Notes: generated by a model not told the origin, from the letters alone. Positions 35,441-48,128 are shown, counted from the first letter of the stretch. The stretch is DNA of 64,000 nucleotides from Ehretia macrophylla (GCA_037974665.1 CM075773.1:29667853-29731852); one strand, 5' to 3'. Made by a program: numbers and translations.

Positions 35441-38400
35441 TGTGAGGCCCGACCTCAATTTGCGTGTGATACCTCATTTCGTGTGCCCTAACCTAGATTT
35501 ACGTGCCTTGACCTAGGTTTAAGAGTTGTGTTTCATTTTGTGTGCCTTGCATTGAATTACGTGCATACATTTAGGGTTGCGTGCATTTACTTGGAAAATG
35601 TGCATTCGTCTCGTAGTTCGTGCCTTACCTCGTAGTGCGTGCCCTAGACCTAGGTAAGCGTGCCCACACGCTAATCAAGAAAGCATCTTACACGAAGCAC
35701 TAGATCATTAATTAATCCTACAAATTCCACTAACTAATATTAAATTGCTAATTCAACTCACTAAAAGACAAAATCTAACAAAAAGTTAGATATTCTTATT
35801 CTTTATTCTTTATTCTTTTGCATATTCCAAACACTCAATTAAATAATGCTCAAACAAGACAAAAATTTCAGAATTTTGCAAGCCTTGGCCGACCACCTCT
35901 TACATTTGAGCAAGCTTTACAACTTCAAAATTCATACTTAGACAAGTTATGACACAAAGCATAAAAAAATGGCTTAAAACCCTACCCAATGCACCCAAAA
36001 TCTCGACATATGCAAATGCCCATGCTACGTGATTCAAAAACATGCTCTTGAAGACACAAAAATCTGAAATTTCAAGGCCCTAGGCCGACAGATGCATCAC
36101 ACACTTCAAAGCTTCCATTTCTTTCTCACATTTCCTCTTTCTCTAATTCTTTCTCTCATTTTCTTCTCTCTCTCTCGGCCCTAGCTGAAATTATAGACTC
36201 CATAGCTTAAGTTCATCATCCAGAAAGTCCTTCAAGTCATGCAAGCTACTAAAGAACTCGTCCAAGCAAGCTAGAATGCAAAAAGACACACATGCAAGCT
36301 TATAGAGCCTTTATTTCGGCTTAGGTAAGTTTGATAGCTTCTATTTCATTTTCTTTTTGTTCTAGACACTTGCACATACTAAGAACATGGTTACTAAGCT
36401 AGGAATTAGAGAATTTCAAGTTGTCTCTCGGCTAAGAAAGGAGAAAAGACTACCTTGTGCTTCATCAAGAGCTTTGTGCACCTTCATTGTTCTCTTGCTA
36501 AGGTGAGGGCTAAAACTCTTTTGAAAAGCCTTCAAAAACCACATGCATGCCTTTAAATGTCTATTTTTACCTCTGTACTTGTGATATATGTGTGTAAATG
36601 AGCTTTTGTAAACATGCATGGCAAGATATTTGGCTAGAATGTGATGATAGATGAAATCGCTTATAGGACAGTCTTCTGACTTATTGGAACGAAGTGATTT
36701 TGACCAGGTAAATGATGTTGAAAATGCGTGAAAATTGGTAGGTGACTAGTTTTGGCAGTTTTGAGCATTTTTTGGTAGAATAGGCCAAAGCCAATTTTGA
36801 CTCTAAGGTCTCCAAAATGGCAAAACATTGAAAGGTGTCCAAATCTAAAAAATCTGGGAAAGTGAAGTAGTTTTGGCAGATTCACTGTCCTTGTAGAACG
36901 AACCAGTTTTGACTTAGTAAATGATATCCAAAATGCATGAAATTTTCTGTGTTGCTATATTTTTCAGTTCTAGACATGTTTGTCAGAAATAGACTAAGGC
37001 TAAATCCGACCCTACAGCCCTAAAAAACGACAAGTATTGAAATGTGTACAAATCTACACAGTTTTGCGTAGTCTCACGGTTTTGGCTATAACTCATGAAC
37101 CCGAACTCCAAATGATGTGAGGTTTGTTTCTGAATTTAGTTCCCTCCTTAAGATTTAATTTGAAATTTTGTTCACTAGAATTGGAGATTGTTTGCTTATC
37201 TCAATGATTGTGAGAAAACAGACCATTGCAGTGAGGTTTCCATCTAGTGATATGCCTAGAAAAATTATTGTAACTTCTCTTGTTGTATTAATTTCTTGGG
37301 ATTGTGGCACTTGGATGTTGTGTGAACTGTTTTGAATGTTTGAGGGTGTTTGAATTAATCAATGCATGGCTTGAGTTTAATTATATGACAACTTAAGCCC
37401 TAATCTCACGGGTGAGCTCGAATTGAAACCTTAACGTCTAGGAAAACTCGCTAAGTGTTGATCCTATGGACATTGTGTTTAATTATGTGATTAGTAGGCT
37501 GCCCGTAGTTGGCCTTATAGCCCCAAATATGATTCCGATGATTACATGTTGACAAGTAGACCTTCCTTCCACCCGGTCCCACGTAAACGTCGTTGCATGT
37601 TGTATGACCTTATTATTTGATTACGTGAACTTCGAAATAAGTTATATGACTTGATTTACATGCATTATATGGCTGCCCGTTTAATATTCATATAACTCCA
37701 TGTGCTTTACAAGTGAAATTACTTGTCATATCGTGCTTCTCGTGTTTACTTGTCAATCTGCAATCTTATGACTGCTCGGAGGCAACATACTTTGTTGTCC
37801 TTCTAATGTGTTATATTAAATGTCATAAATGTGCATTGCATACAAGGTTGCAACCTTTCATTCTGGCGTGGTAGCGTTCACGCACACCGGGCGACATCGG
37901 GCTTGCCGGTGCAACCGTGACTACCATTGTCCAATTCTCTCTCTCGCTTGGGGGCTACACTTCCTCGGAGAGTTGGGTCGTAGGATTTTGGGGTACATCC
38001 GGAGTACACCCATTTGGCGTGATAAGGGGATGATTTGAAGTCGGCCGCAACAACTGATACTGGAAATGAACTGAGAGCAAAAGCTCACCGTATCCTTTTC
38101 ACTATGTGTATAAGTACTCTCGCTTGGTTCCTAGAGGACCTCTGAGAGGAAATACGGGTAATTGTGTTTCTTTACTTTTATATTACATTATGAACTTACT
38201 TGTGATATATGTCATGCTTGCAAAAAGGGTTTTCATAAGTTGAACAGGAAAAATGAATTTCAAAACTTATTTCTCGTTCCCCCTCGCTGAGTTCATAAGG
38301 ACTCACCCCCTTTTATCATCTCAAGTGAAGAAGACCAGGAACAGGTACCCGAGGACAACGTGCCTAACGATGATTTCTTGGAATGATTGCTTGCCCTACG

Positions 38401-39014
38401 TGCCTTACTTGACTATGGCCATTTTGTGAACGATATGTTGCTTGAAGACTATTTCTTATGTTGTTTGTTGTTGTATTGTAAATGACCCTCGTTGTAATTT
38501 GGGGTCTAATTTTGGCTTGTACTAATCATAACTAGTTAGACACTCTTGTGGTTATTTTTGCTATCGCTACTGGCTAGTATATATCACAGGCTTATGAAGT
38601 ATCAGGTAAAGGATTTAGTAAAATGAATCTATCCAATCTTAAGCAGGTACTCATTAGTAGGCTAAGATCAACAAGTACTTTTGTAACAAGGATCAACAAA
38701 CAAACGAGACATAGTATCATGCTATGTTGTTAATCAAACGATATTCGAGATAACTAGTAGGCATTTCAACTAGTGATAAATAGTAATCTTAGTTGGGAAT
38801 GAATTTGAGATTGGAAGTTTGGAAGCCTTTAGAAAATTAGGTCAAACTAAAGAGCACAATTACAGCTGTTATGCAGCTGATTTTTCGGAGAATTTGTGGA
38901 GTTCTAGGCTAACGTTAAGCGTTAAACCTTAATGAATGATTAAGTACGTGAAATGATATGAATGTTTAGATCACACCTTAGTCTAACGTCTAGAGGTCGG
39001 GTTGGGGCGTGACA
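35441..39014 (+). repeat. 3' LTR of element A
   Basis: Copy of the 5' LTR: begins TGTGAGGCCC, ends GGGGCGTGACA, 3574 bp. The CT-rich stretch lies near 36120-36180 and the GC-richer segment near 37870-38040. Differences from the 5' copy are mostly C/T and G/A. Confidence 0.95.
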
Positions 39015-39019
39015 AAGGT
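39015..39019. repeat. Target-site duplication of element A (right copy, AAGGT)
   Basis: Exact match to 27044-27048; the satellite continues in phase directly afterwards (GTCGTGGGATTCGG). Confidence 0.97.
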
Positions 39020-41359
39020 GTCGTGGGATTCGGTAACATAAATGTGATGGATTAGGTTGTCGTCTTTTTCGAGGCTCACGACGTATGATCCGGGACGGAA
39101 AAACTGCACGAAAGAAGAAAATTGTCCAGAAACTGATGAAAACGTTCAGTTTTTGGCTCCGAAAATAGGCACAGCCGAGCGGGCTAACTGCCCTCGTTGT
39201 AGAGCTCTTGGAGAGCTATCCAACGGTATGCTGTGCGCCACGTAACTCCTTACGGATCAAAAGTTATGGGCACTGGAGCGACGGATACCTGCTCACACGC
39301 CCCACGCCCTCGGTTTGAGGGCCCAGCCTCTACGTGAAGTGGAGTTTTCTTGCCCAAGGTACTGTGTGATTCGGTAATAGAAATGTGATGGATTAGGTTG
39401 TTGTCCTTTTCACGACTCACGACATACGATCTGGGACGGAAATATAGAACAAAAGAAGAAAATAAAATTGATGAAAACGTTCAATTTTGGGCCCCGAAAA
39501 CAGGCGCAGCCAAGTAGGCTTGGTGCCCCCGTCGTAGAGCTCTCGAAGAGCTTTCCAACAGTATGCTGTGCGCCGCGTAACTCCTTACGGATCAAAATTT
39601 ATGAGCACCGGAGGGACGGATATCTGGTCACAAGCCCCACTCCCTTTGTTTGCGAGCCCAGCCTCTACGTGAAGTGAAGTTGTCTTGCCCAAGGTGCTAA
39701 GGGATTCGGTAAAACAAATGTGATAGATTAGGTTGTCATCTTTTTCGCGGCTCACGACGTACGATCCGGGATGAAAAAATAGCACAAAAGAAGAAAAGTA
39801 TCCCGAAATTATTGAAAACGTTCGATTTTGGTCTCTGAAAATAGGCGCAGCTGAGTAGGCTTGGTACCCCCGTCGTAGAGCTCTCGGAGAGCTTTCCAAC
39901 GGTATGCTGTGCGCCACGTAACTCTTTACGGATCAAAAGTTATAGGCACCGGAGCGACAGATACCTGGTCACAAACCCCACACCCTCTGTTTACGGGCCC
40001 AGCCTCTACGTGAAGCGAAGTTGTCTTGCCCAAGGTGCCTTGTGATTCAATAAAAGAAATTGGATGGATTCGGTTGTCGTCTTTTTCGCGGCTCACGTCG
40101 TACGATCCGGGACGGAAAAACAAAACAAAAGAAGAAAAGTGTCCCGAAACTGATGAAAATGTTCAATTTTTGGCTCCGAAAATAGGCGCAGCCAAGCAAG
40201 CTTGGTGTCCCTGTCGTAGAGCTCTCGGATAGCTTTACAACGGTATGTTGCGCGCCGCATAACTCCTTACGGATCAAAAGTTATAGGCACCGGAGCAACG
40301 GATACCTAGTCACAAGCCCCATGCCCTATGTTTGCGGGCCCAGCCTCTACATGAAGTGAAGTTGTCTTGCCCAAGGTGCCGTGTGATTCAGTATTAGAAA
40401 TGTGATGGATTAGGTTGTCGTCCTTTTCGCGGCTCACGACGTACGATCCGGGACGGAAAAACAGCACAAAAGAAGAAAAGTATCCCAAAACTTATGAAAA
40501 TGTTTGATTTTGGGCTCCAAAAATAGACGCAACCCAGTAGGCTAGATGTCTCCATCGTAGAGCTCTCAGAGTGCTTTCCAACGTTTTGTTGTGTGCCGCG
40601 TAACTCCTTATGGATCAAAAGTTATGGGCACTGGAGCGACGGATACCTGGTCACTAGCGCCACGCCCTCTGTTTGCGCACCCAACCTCTACGTGAAGTGA
40701 AGTTGTCTTGCCCAAGGTGCCGTGTGATTCGGTAATAGAATTGTGATGGATTAGGTCGTCGTCCTTTTCGCAGCTCACGACGTACAATCCGGGACAGAAA
40801 AACAGCACAAAAGAATAAAAGTGTCGCGAAACTGATGAAAACGTTTGATTTTGGGCTTCGAAAATAGGCGTAACCTAGTAGGCTAGGTGTCCCCATCGTA
40901 GAGCTCTCAGAGTGCTTTCCAACAGTATGCTGTGCAACGCGTAACTCCTTACGGATCAAAAGTTTTGGGCACCGGAGCGACGGATACCTGGTCACAAGCT
41001 CCACGCCCTCTGTTTGCGGGCCCAGAATCTACGTGAAGTGAAGTTGTCTTGCCAAGGTACCATGTGATTCAGTAATAGAAATGTGATGGATTAGGTTGTT
41101 GTCCTTTTTGTGGCTCACGACGTACGATCCGGGACAGAAAAACAGCGTAAAAGATGAAAAGTGTCCCAAAACTGGTGAAAATGTTCAATTTTGGGCTTCG
41201 AAAACAGGCGCAGCCGATAATGCTAGGTGCCGGCATCGTAGAGCTCTTAGAGAGCTTTCCAACTGTATGCTATGCACTGCGTAACTCCTTATGGATAAAA
41301 AGTTATGGAAACCGTAGCGACGGATACCTGGTCACAAGCCCCTCGCCCTCTATTTGCCG
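39020..41359. repeat. Satellite block II (about 7 monomers)
   Basis: Same ~341-bp monomer and orientation as block I, continuing the monomer that element A interrupted. One copy near 39461 lacks the AGTGTCCCG piece. It ends abruptly in the phase CCCTCTATTTGCCG at the truncated end of element B. Confidence 0.96.
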
Positions 41360-43318
41360 GTTTTCATAGTCACTAGGGTTTCAATTCATGCTTACACGTG
41401 CGATTATGCCACGAGTTGACAAGTAATTAAACAAAAGCCATGCATCGATTAATTAAAACATCCTCAAGCATCCACAACAGTCCACACAACATCCAAGTGC
41501 CACAATCCCAAGCATTCACTACCACAAGAGAAGTTACAACCTTTTTCAAAGCATATCACTAGATAAAAACCTCACTGCAATGGTCTGTTTTCCCACAATC
41601 AATTAGATAAGGAAACAATCTCCAATTCCAGTAATCAAAATGTCAAATTAAATCTTATTAAGTGAACTAAATTCAGAAACAAACCTCGCATCATTTGGAG
41701 TTCGGATTCAAAAGTTATAGCCAAAACCGTGAGACTACGCAAAACTGTCCAGATTTGTACACATTTCAATACTTGTCAATTTTGTGGGCCTTAGGGTCAG
41801 ATTTAGCCTTAGTCTATTTCTGACAAAAATGTCCAGAACTGAACACTCTAGCATATTAACAAATTTTATGCATTTTGGATATCATTTACTAGATCAAAAC
41901 TGTTTCGTTCTACGAGATCAGAGAACAGCCAAAAACCTGCTCCATTTTCCCAGATTTTCCATATTTAGATTCAAAATTGGCCTTGGCCTATTTCTATGAA
42001 AAATTCTCAGAACTGGAAAAACTAGTCACCTACCAATTTTCATGCATTTTCAACATCATCAACCAGGCCAAATTCACTTCTCTCTAACAAGTCAGAAATC
42101 TGCCATTTTCACATTTTCACCTATCTTCAAATTCTAGCTAAATATCTTGCCATGCATGGTTACAAACGCTCATGTACAAACATATACCACAAGTACAGAG
42201 GTAAAAATAGACATATGAAGGCATGCATGTGGATTTCGAAAGCTTTTAAAAGGATTAACCCTCACCTTAGCCTATTGACAACAAATGATACTCAAAACTC
42301 TTGAAGATGCACAAGTGGTCTTCTCTCCTTGTTTGGCCAAGGGATAATGCTTGATTTCCTTAATTGCTAGCTGAGTTACCATGTCCTTAGTATGTGCATG
42401 TGGTTAGAACAAAAGAGAGATGAAATAGAAGCTATCAAACATATCGAAGCCGAAATGAGTGTTCTATGAGCTTGTATGCATGTCTCTTTGCTTCTAGCTT
42501 GCTTGGTCGAGCTTCCTAGGGCCTTGAGTGTCTTGGTGAGCTTTAGGAGAGGAGCTTAAGCTATGGAACTTTGAGAGTGTGGCCTTGGCCGAAAGAGAGA
42601 GGAGATGAGAGCTTGAGAGAAGGTTTGAAAGCACAAAATGAAATTGAAGATGCTTTGAAGATGTTTGAATGCATGTGTCGGCTAGAGGCTTGCAAAATTC
42701 TGATTTTGTGTCATCTTTTGGAGCATGTTTGAATTGTTTTTTTTGGCATGCCATTGCAAGGGCCGAGAATGTGGAGCATGGTGCTTATAAAATAATGCTT
42801 TGGTTTCAATTTTTTTTTTCATTGTGTCATAACTTATCTAAGTTTGATTTTGAAATAGCAAAGCATGCACAAAACTATTCACATGGTCGGCCAAGGCTTG
42901 CTCAAATCTGAATTTTTTGTCTTGGTTGAGCCTTATTTTATTGCATGTGCTTGGAATATGCAAAAGAATTAAGAATAAAGAATAAGAATGTTTAGCTTTT
43001 GGTGAAGTTTTGTCCTCTAGTGCATTGACTTAGCATTTTAATATTAGTTAGTGGAGTTTGTAGGATTATTCTAGTCTAGTGTTTCGTGTAGGATGTTTCC
43101 TTGATTAGCATGTAGGCACATTTTTCAAGGTCTAGGAACAAACTACGAGACAAACGCACATTTTTCAAGTAAATGCACGAAACCCTAAATGAATCCATGT
43201 AATTCAATGCAAGGCACATAAAACGAGACACGACTCTTAAACCTAGGTTAAGGTACGCAATTCTAGGTTAGGGCACACGAAACGAGATATCGCCCAAAAA
43301 TCGAGGTTGGGCCTCACA
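41360..43318 (-). repeat. Truncated 3' LTR of element B
   Basis: Reads, in reverse, from TGTGAGGCCC next to the polypurine tract and stops abruptly at 41360, joined to satellite. The intact counterpart continues at 59554 and beyond. It also lacks about 40 bp near 41963 that both the right LTR (about 60165-60210) and element A keep. A TATA-like sequence is at 42783-42789 (minus strand). Confidence 0.92.
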
Positions 43319-43332
43319 TCCTCCCCTCCTTA
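43319..43332 (-). promoter_or_regulatory. Polypurine tract of element B
   Basis: On the minus strand reads AAGGAGGGGAGGA directly before the 3' LTR, identical to element A. Confidence 0.9.
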
Positions 43333-43358
43333 AAAGAATTTCATCCCGAAATTCAATA

Positions 43359-43769
43359 TTACCTTTGAAATAATACGAGATACTGTTGCTCCATCTGGTT
43401 TCGTCTTTCCCACGTTGCTTCTTCAACTCCATGGTGATCCCACAACACCTTCACCATCAATATAGATTTGTTACGCAACTCCCGATCTTGCTGGTGTAGG
43501 ATCCGAATGGGCTTCTCTTCATAGGACAAGTTCTCCCGAAGCTGTAACGGCTCTGGCTCTATGATATGCAATGGATCAGGGTGATACTTCCGTAGCATTG
43601 AAACATGAAAGACGTCGTGAATATTAGAGAGGTTTTGGGGTAGTTCCAAACGATATGCCAATTTGCCAACCTTCTCAATTATCCCAAATGGTCCTACAAA
43701 CCTCGGGCTCAACTTCCCACCCTTGCCATGTTTAATCAGTCCCCTCTGTGGTGATATCTTCAAGAACAC
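43359..43769 (-). pseudogene. pol: Integrase C-terminus and chromodomain-like tail of element B
   Basis: A 136-codon open stretch with SPRFVGPFGIIEKVGKLAYR, VFHVSMLRKYHPDP and the terminal VKVLWDHHGVEEATWERR. It ends with a longer tail (NQMEQQYLVLFQR) than is left in A. It lies downstream of the integrase remnants and is the C-terminal piece of the broken pol. Confidence 0.82.
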
Positions 43770-44640
43770 CTTGTCGCCGACCTCAAACTCTAGATTCCGT
43801 CTCCGTCGGTCAATGTAACTTTTCTACCTGCTTTGGGCGGTGAGCATCTGTTTTCGGATGAGGTGGACATTATCAACAGTCTTCATAAGTTCAGGTAGAA
43901 GGGTCGGGTCAAAAGTCTTCGTCTCACCTACTTCATCCCAATAAATTGGGGATCGATAGTTACGTCCATACAATGCCTCAAATGGGGCCATCCCGATAGT
44001 GGCCTGATAACTGTTATTATAAGCGAACTTCGTTAGAGGCATATATTTTTCCCAACCTTTTCCGAAGTCTAGAACACACGCTCTCAGCATATCCTCCAGA
44101 ATCTAAATAGTTCTCTTAGATTGTCCATCAATCTGAGGGTGATAAGTCGTGCTAAAACTCAACTTCATTCCCAAAGCTTCTTGCAATCTCTTCCAAAATC
44201 GGGAAGTAAAACGAGGATCTCTATCCGATACAATACTCACAAGTATCCCGTGAAACCTTGCAATATCAGCCACATACATATCTCCTAGTTTCTCAGGACT
44301 ATCCTCCTTGTTCATCGGTAAGAAGTGCGCTGACTTGGTCAATCTATCCACTATGACCCAAACGGCGTCATGACCCTTTTGTGATTTGGGCAAATCCATG
44401 ACAAAATCCATAGTTATGTGTTCTCATTTCCATTGAGGAATTTCCAACGGCTGAAGTAAACCTGCTGGTCATTGATGTTCTGCTTTGACTCTCTGGCAAG
44501 TTAAACATCGTGCCACAAATACCGCGATCTCCCTCTTCATATTATTCCACCAATAGTGTTGCTTCAAATCTCAGTACATCTTTGTTCCACCGGGGTGAAT
44601 AGTGTATCTTGAATTATGGGCTTCTTCAAGAATCTTCTTT
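43770..44640 (-). pseudogene. pol: Integrase remnant of element B
   Basis: The zinc-binding part ([20 protein letters not shown]) and the catalytic core ([23 protein letters not shown]) are recognisable but broken by at least five stops. Three lie in the N-terminal part (CGG, CGA and TGG in A changed to TGA). Two more are TAG at 44103-44105 and TAG at 43824-43826. The catalytic Glu of the GQSERT motif reads Lys (GQSKRT), a further inactivating change. Confidence 0.88.
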
Positions 44641-44641
44641 T

Positions 44642-45310
44642 TCAGTTCTGGCTTATTAGGAACACAAATCTGATTCCTGAACCTCCAAATACCATCATCA
44701 TAAACTTGAAATCTGTGTTGCTTTCTTTAATCTTCTGAAACTGTTGGTCCTTCTGTTGAGCCTCTCGTAATTCAGACAACAAGGTCAATTGAACTTGTGT
44801 AGTGGCAAAAAGTAACCCTTTTTGAGCCAATTGTGGATTCCACAAAAATGCTTCCTTTAACAACTCCTGCACCTTAACTTCCAGTTTTGCCATGCTCGCT
44901 TTTCGACTTAAGGCATCTGCAACTACATTTGCTTTACCGGGCATATAATTGATTGTGCAGTTATAATTACCCAAAAGCTCCATCCACGGTCTTTGCCTCA
45001 TGTTCAACTCTTTTTGTGAGAATAAGTACTTCAAGCTCTTGTGATCACTAAACACCTCAAACTTGTTATCCCACAGATAGTGTCTCCGATTCTTGAGTGC
45101 AAACACAATAGCTGCTAACTCCAAATCATGCGTTGGGTAATTCAATTCATACAGTTTCGGTTTCCTAGAGGCATACGTAATCACTCTACCATTTTACATC
45201 AACACACAACCCAGTCCTTCCTTCGAAGCATCGCTATAGATTACAAAACCTTGACTCCCTTCAGGCAATGCAAGAACAGGTGCGATAGTCAATCTTTTCT
45301 TCAATTCTTG
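44642..45310 (-). pseudogene. pol: RNase H remnant of element B
   Basis: [14 protein letters not shown] is followed by TAA at 45194-45196 (CAA in A), then [33 protein letters not shown] and VVADALSR. It keeps the two residues (QK) deleted in A. A 1-base deletion near 44702 shifts the frame before integrase. Confidence 0.88.
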
Positions 45311-46250
45311 AAAGTTGTTCTCACACTTGTCATCCCACATGAACTTTGTTTTCTTTTGAATGAGCTTTGTAAGCAGTCCTGCAATCTTTGAGAAATCCTT
45401 CACGAACCTTCGATAATAGCCGGCTAAACTGAGAAAAATTGGAACTTTGGTAACATTTTTTGGCTTCTTCCAAGACATCACCGCTTCTACCTTTGATGGG
45501 TCCACCACTACTCCCTCTTGGGATATAATGTGCCCCAAGAATGCAATCTGCCGCAACCAAAATTCGCATTTGCTAAACTTTGCATACAATTGATGCTCCC
45601 GAAGTTTCTGCAATACCAATCGCAGATGTTGTTCATGCTCAGCCTCGGATTTCGAGTATACCAAAATATCATCAATAAAGATCACCACAAATTGGTCCAA
45701 GTAGGGTTGAAACACCCTGTGCATCAAGTCCAAAAAAGCTGCAGGGGCATTAGTTAGCCCAAATGGCATCACCACAAATTCATAATGCCCATATCTCATC
45801 CTGAAAGCCGTTTTAGGCATATCCTCTTTTTTGATCCGCAACTGGTAGTACCCTTGCTTCAAGTCAAGCTTCAAATACACTTTAACTCCTTGAAGTTGAT
45901 CAAACAACTCGTCGATCAGTGGAAGTGGGTATTTATTCTTGACGGTCACTTGGTTCAATCCTCGATAATCGATGCATAGCCTCAACGTTCCATCTTTCTT
46001 CTTTAAAAATAGGACTAGTGCACCCCACGGAGAAGAACTTGGTTGAACGAACCCCTTCCTCAACAATCCTTGCAATTGGTCCTTCAATTCTTGTAGCTCG
46101 ACTGGTGCCATATGATTGGGAGCTTTAGATATCGGCTGGGAGCCAGGCAGTAATTCTATTACAAACTCGATTTCCTGATCCGGGGGTAAATCGAGCAATT
46201 CTTCTGGAAACACATCTGCATAATCTTTAATCACTGGCATCTCCTCCAAC
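45311..46250 (-). pseudogene. pol: Reverse transcriptase of element B (open, embedded in a 472-codon frame)
   Basis: Part of the longest uninterrupted frame in the window (45194-46612). All main RT motifs are present in order: [78 protein letters not shown], and [10 protein letters not shown] in the connection. The catalytic Asp pair is intact. Upstream and downstream stops show the gene as a whole is dead; this frame is simply the least damaged part. Confidence 0.92.
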
Positions 46251-46359
46251 TTAGTTTTGTCCGACGGCTTGTTGATGAGGTAAGCTAAGTATCCACTACA
46301 CCCTTTTCTCAAGGACTTCACTGCTTTCGTAGATGAAATGATGGCACTCCCGGTGAAGT

Positions 46360-46790
46360 CTCTTCGACCCATTACCTCCAATATTGGTTGGCCAGGTATC
46401 TGGAATATTACAATCTTCGTCCGGCAATCTAGTTGGGCATGAAGCTTTGCCAACCAGTCCATCCCTAAGATGATTTCATAGTCTCGAAAGGGTAACACTA
46501 TAAGATTGGCTGAGAATTCCCTATCCTTAATTTGGATTTTACATGCTTTACAAGCTAAGCTAGTAACAAGTTTAGAACCCATTGGAGTACCAACTTCTAC
46601 TTCGTAAGGCAAACATACAACTCATAATTTTACACGTTGCACACATAAGGGAGTAATAAACGAATAAGTAGCACGTGGATCAATTAGCACCCTAACAGGT
46701 TGATTCAGTATCAAGAATGTACCTTCAACAACAGCAGTTTCCTCAGGAAGCTCCTCGCACTCAATAGCATAAGCTCAGGCCTGAACTCTA
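46360..46790 (-). pseudogene. Aspartic protease remnant of element B
   Basis: The active-site triad reads Asp-Pro-Arg (Asp 46679-46681, Pro 46676-46678, Arg 46673-46675), and the following His-Ser is Tyr-Ser. TGA at 46622-46624 interrupts it and TAA/TGA lie just upstream (46796-46798, 46775-46777). [14 protein letters not shown] is intact. The Pro is shared with element A. Confidence 0.82.
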
Positions 46791-46799
46791 GGAACTTAA

Positions 46800-47872
46800 G
46801 TCTTGCCTCTACCAACTAGTTTGATTTGATTTTGTCCCCCTTGCCATTTAGGACAATCCTTAACCTGGTATTGATCGCTGCCACACCCAATACATCGTCC
46901 CGATTTTCTCCAACACTGGGCCTCGGTGTGACCCTTCTTGTCACAGTAAGAACAGTTGATAAACTGAGTAGCAGGTGAACTACCCGTGGATCCACGGGTG
47001 GAAGAGGATGATGGTGCTTTAGTCGGGCCACGGTTATTGACTGGTCTATTCTGGCTCTAGCCCTGACTGCGACTCTGAGTCTGGAATTTTTTCTATTGTC
47101 TTGGAGGCTGATATGGTTTCTTGTTCGGCTGACTTGAACCGGCTCTATCAAGTTTCCTTTTCTCAACTCGGGAGGCAGCAGCAAGGAGAACATAATAGGT
47201 AGTGAAGTCATGCGAAACCAACTGATCCGGAATTTCTGGCCTCAACCCATTCGTAAATTTCCACATCTTCGCCTCAGGGGTACTGACCATGTGTTGATCA
47301 TAACGGGACAGTCGGTCAAACCGAGCCTCATACTGGGCCACCATCATGTTACCCTAGTTCAAGTGCATGAATTCTTCAATTCGCCTCTGCCTGAAAACTG
47401 CAAGTACATATTTTTCCTTGAACACCTTAACGAAATTACCCCACAAGCGAGGTGTATGATTAGTTTCCCAAAGTGACTCCACAGTGTGCCACCAATGCTC
47501 AGCATCCCCACGTAACAGAAACACAGCAAACTCAATATGTTCTTCATCAGTGTAGTCAAGTGGCCTGTAAATCCTTTCAATCTCAGACAGCCAAGCCTCT
47601 GCCTTTTCATCATTAGCTTCCCCGAAGAACTTGGACGGGTGAAAATCAAGGAACTCCCGCATTCTAATATTTCTCCCATTGTTACCACCATTCATGTTGT
47701 TGTTGTTGTTGTTTGCTTCACGTGCATCTTGACATTCCATTACTCGCGACACGCGATCCATAGCATTCACCATCATGTTAAACATGGCCATGCCGAGATT
47801 AGTTTGATGAGCATCTTCTGCTTCTTGAGGCTCATCGCTCCTATTGGTATTGCGGGTACTAGGGCCAGCCAT
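46800..47872 (-). pseudogene. gag: gag pseudogene of element B
   Basis: Opens with ATG at 47872 and runs 172 codons (capsid motifs WLSEIERIYRPLDYTDEE, WWHTVESLWE) to TAG at 47354-47356 (CAG in A). Further TAG codons are at 47093-47095 and 47057-47059. The first zinc knuckle is intact (CSYCDKKGHTEAQC). The second has its His replaced by Tyr (CIGCGSDQYQVKDC), which would abolish normal zinc binding. The run of Asn codons after DAREA is a short trinucleotide expansion. Confidence 0.9.
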
Positions 47873-48128
47873 CTATAGGCACATATTATTATGCACAATT
47901 TATTGGAATATGACAAGACAAGAATTTAATGTATAAGGTATGCAACATACAATTTTACATAGACATACAATTCTCAAAACAATTAAGAGATGTTAATCAC
48001 ATAAGCACATAGAAACAGAGAAGGCACAACTGATATTGTCATACATTAACACACATAAACAAGTCATCCCAATAACCTTAGGGCTTCTATCCATGGTCCT
48101 AGAGTTAAACCCGGTTTAAGCAATCTAA

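Larger units (their letters stand above)
27049..39014 (+). mobile_element. Element A: full-length Ty3/gypsy chromovirus-type LTR retrotransposon (dead)
   Basis: An 11,966-bp element with LTRs of 3580 and 3574 bp, primer site, polypurine tract, gag-pol remnants and a perfect 5-bp target duplication. Domain order gag, protease, RT, RNase H, integrase places it in Ty3/gypsy. The C-terminal VKVLWDYHGVEEATWE-type segment and very long LTRs suggest a Tekay/Del-like chromovirus; that lineage call comes from recalled motifs, not a search. The coding region has at least three frameshifts and eight in-frame stops. In the first ~350 bp I count about 20 LTR differences (about 5-6%), mostly transitions, so the insertion is not recent. 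Same family as B. Confidence 0.95.

Noticed and set aside
45194..46612. The 472-codon frame of B as a functional gene
   Set aside because: It begins inside the protease and ends at a stop inside RNase H, with stops before and after; it is the least damaged part of a dead pol.
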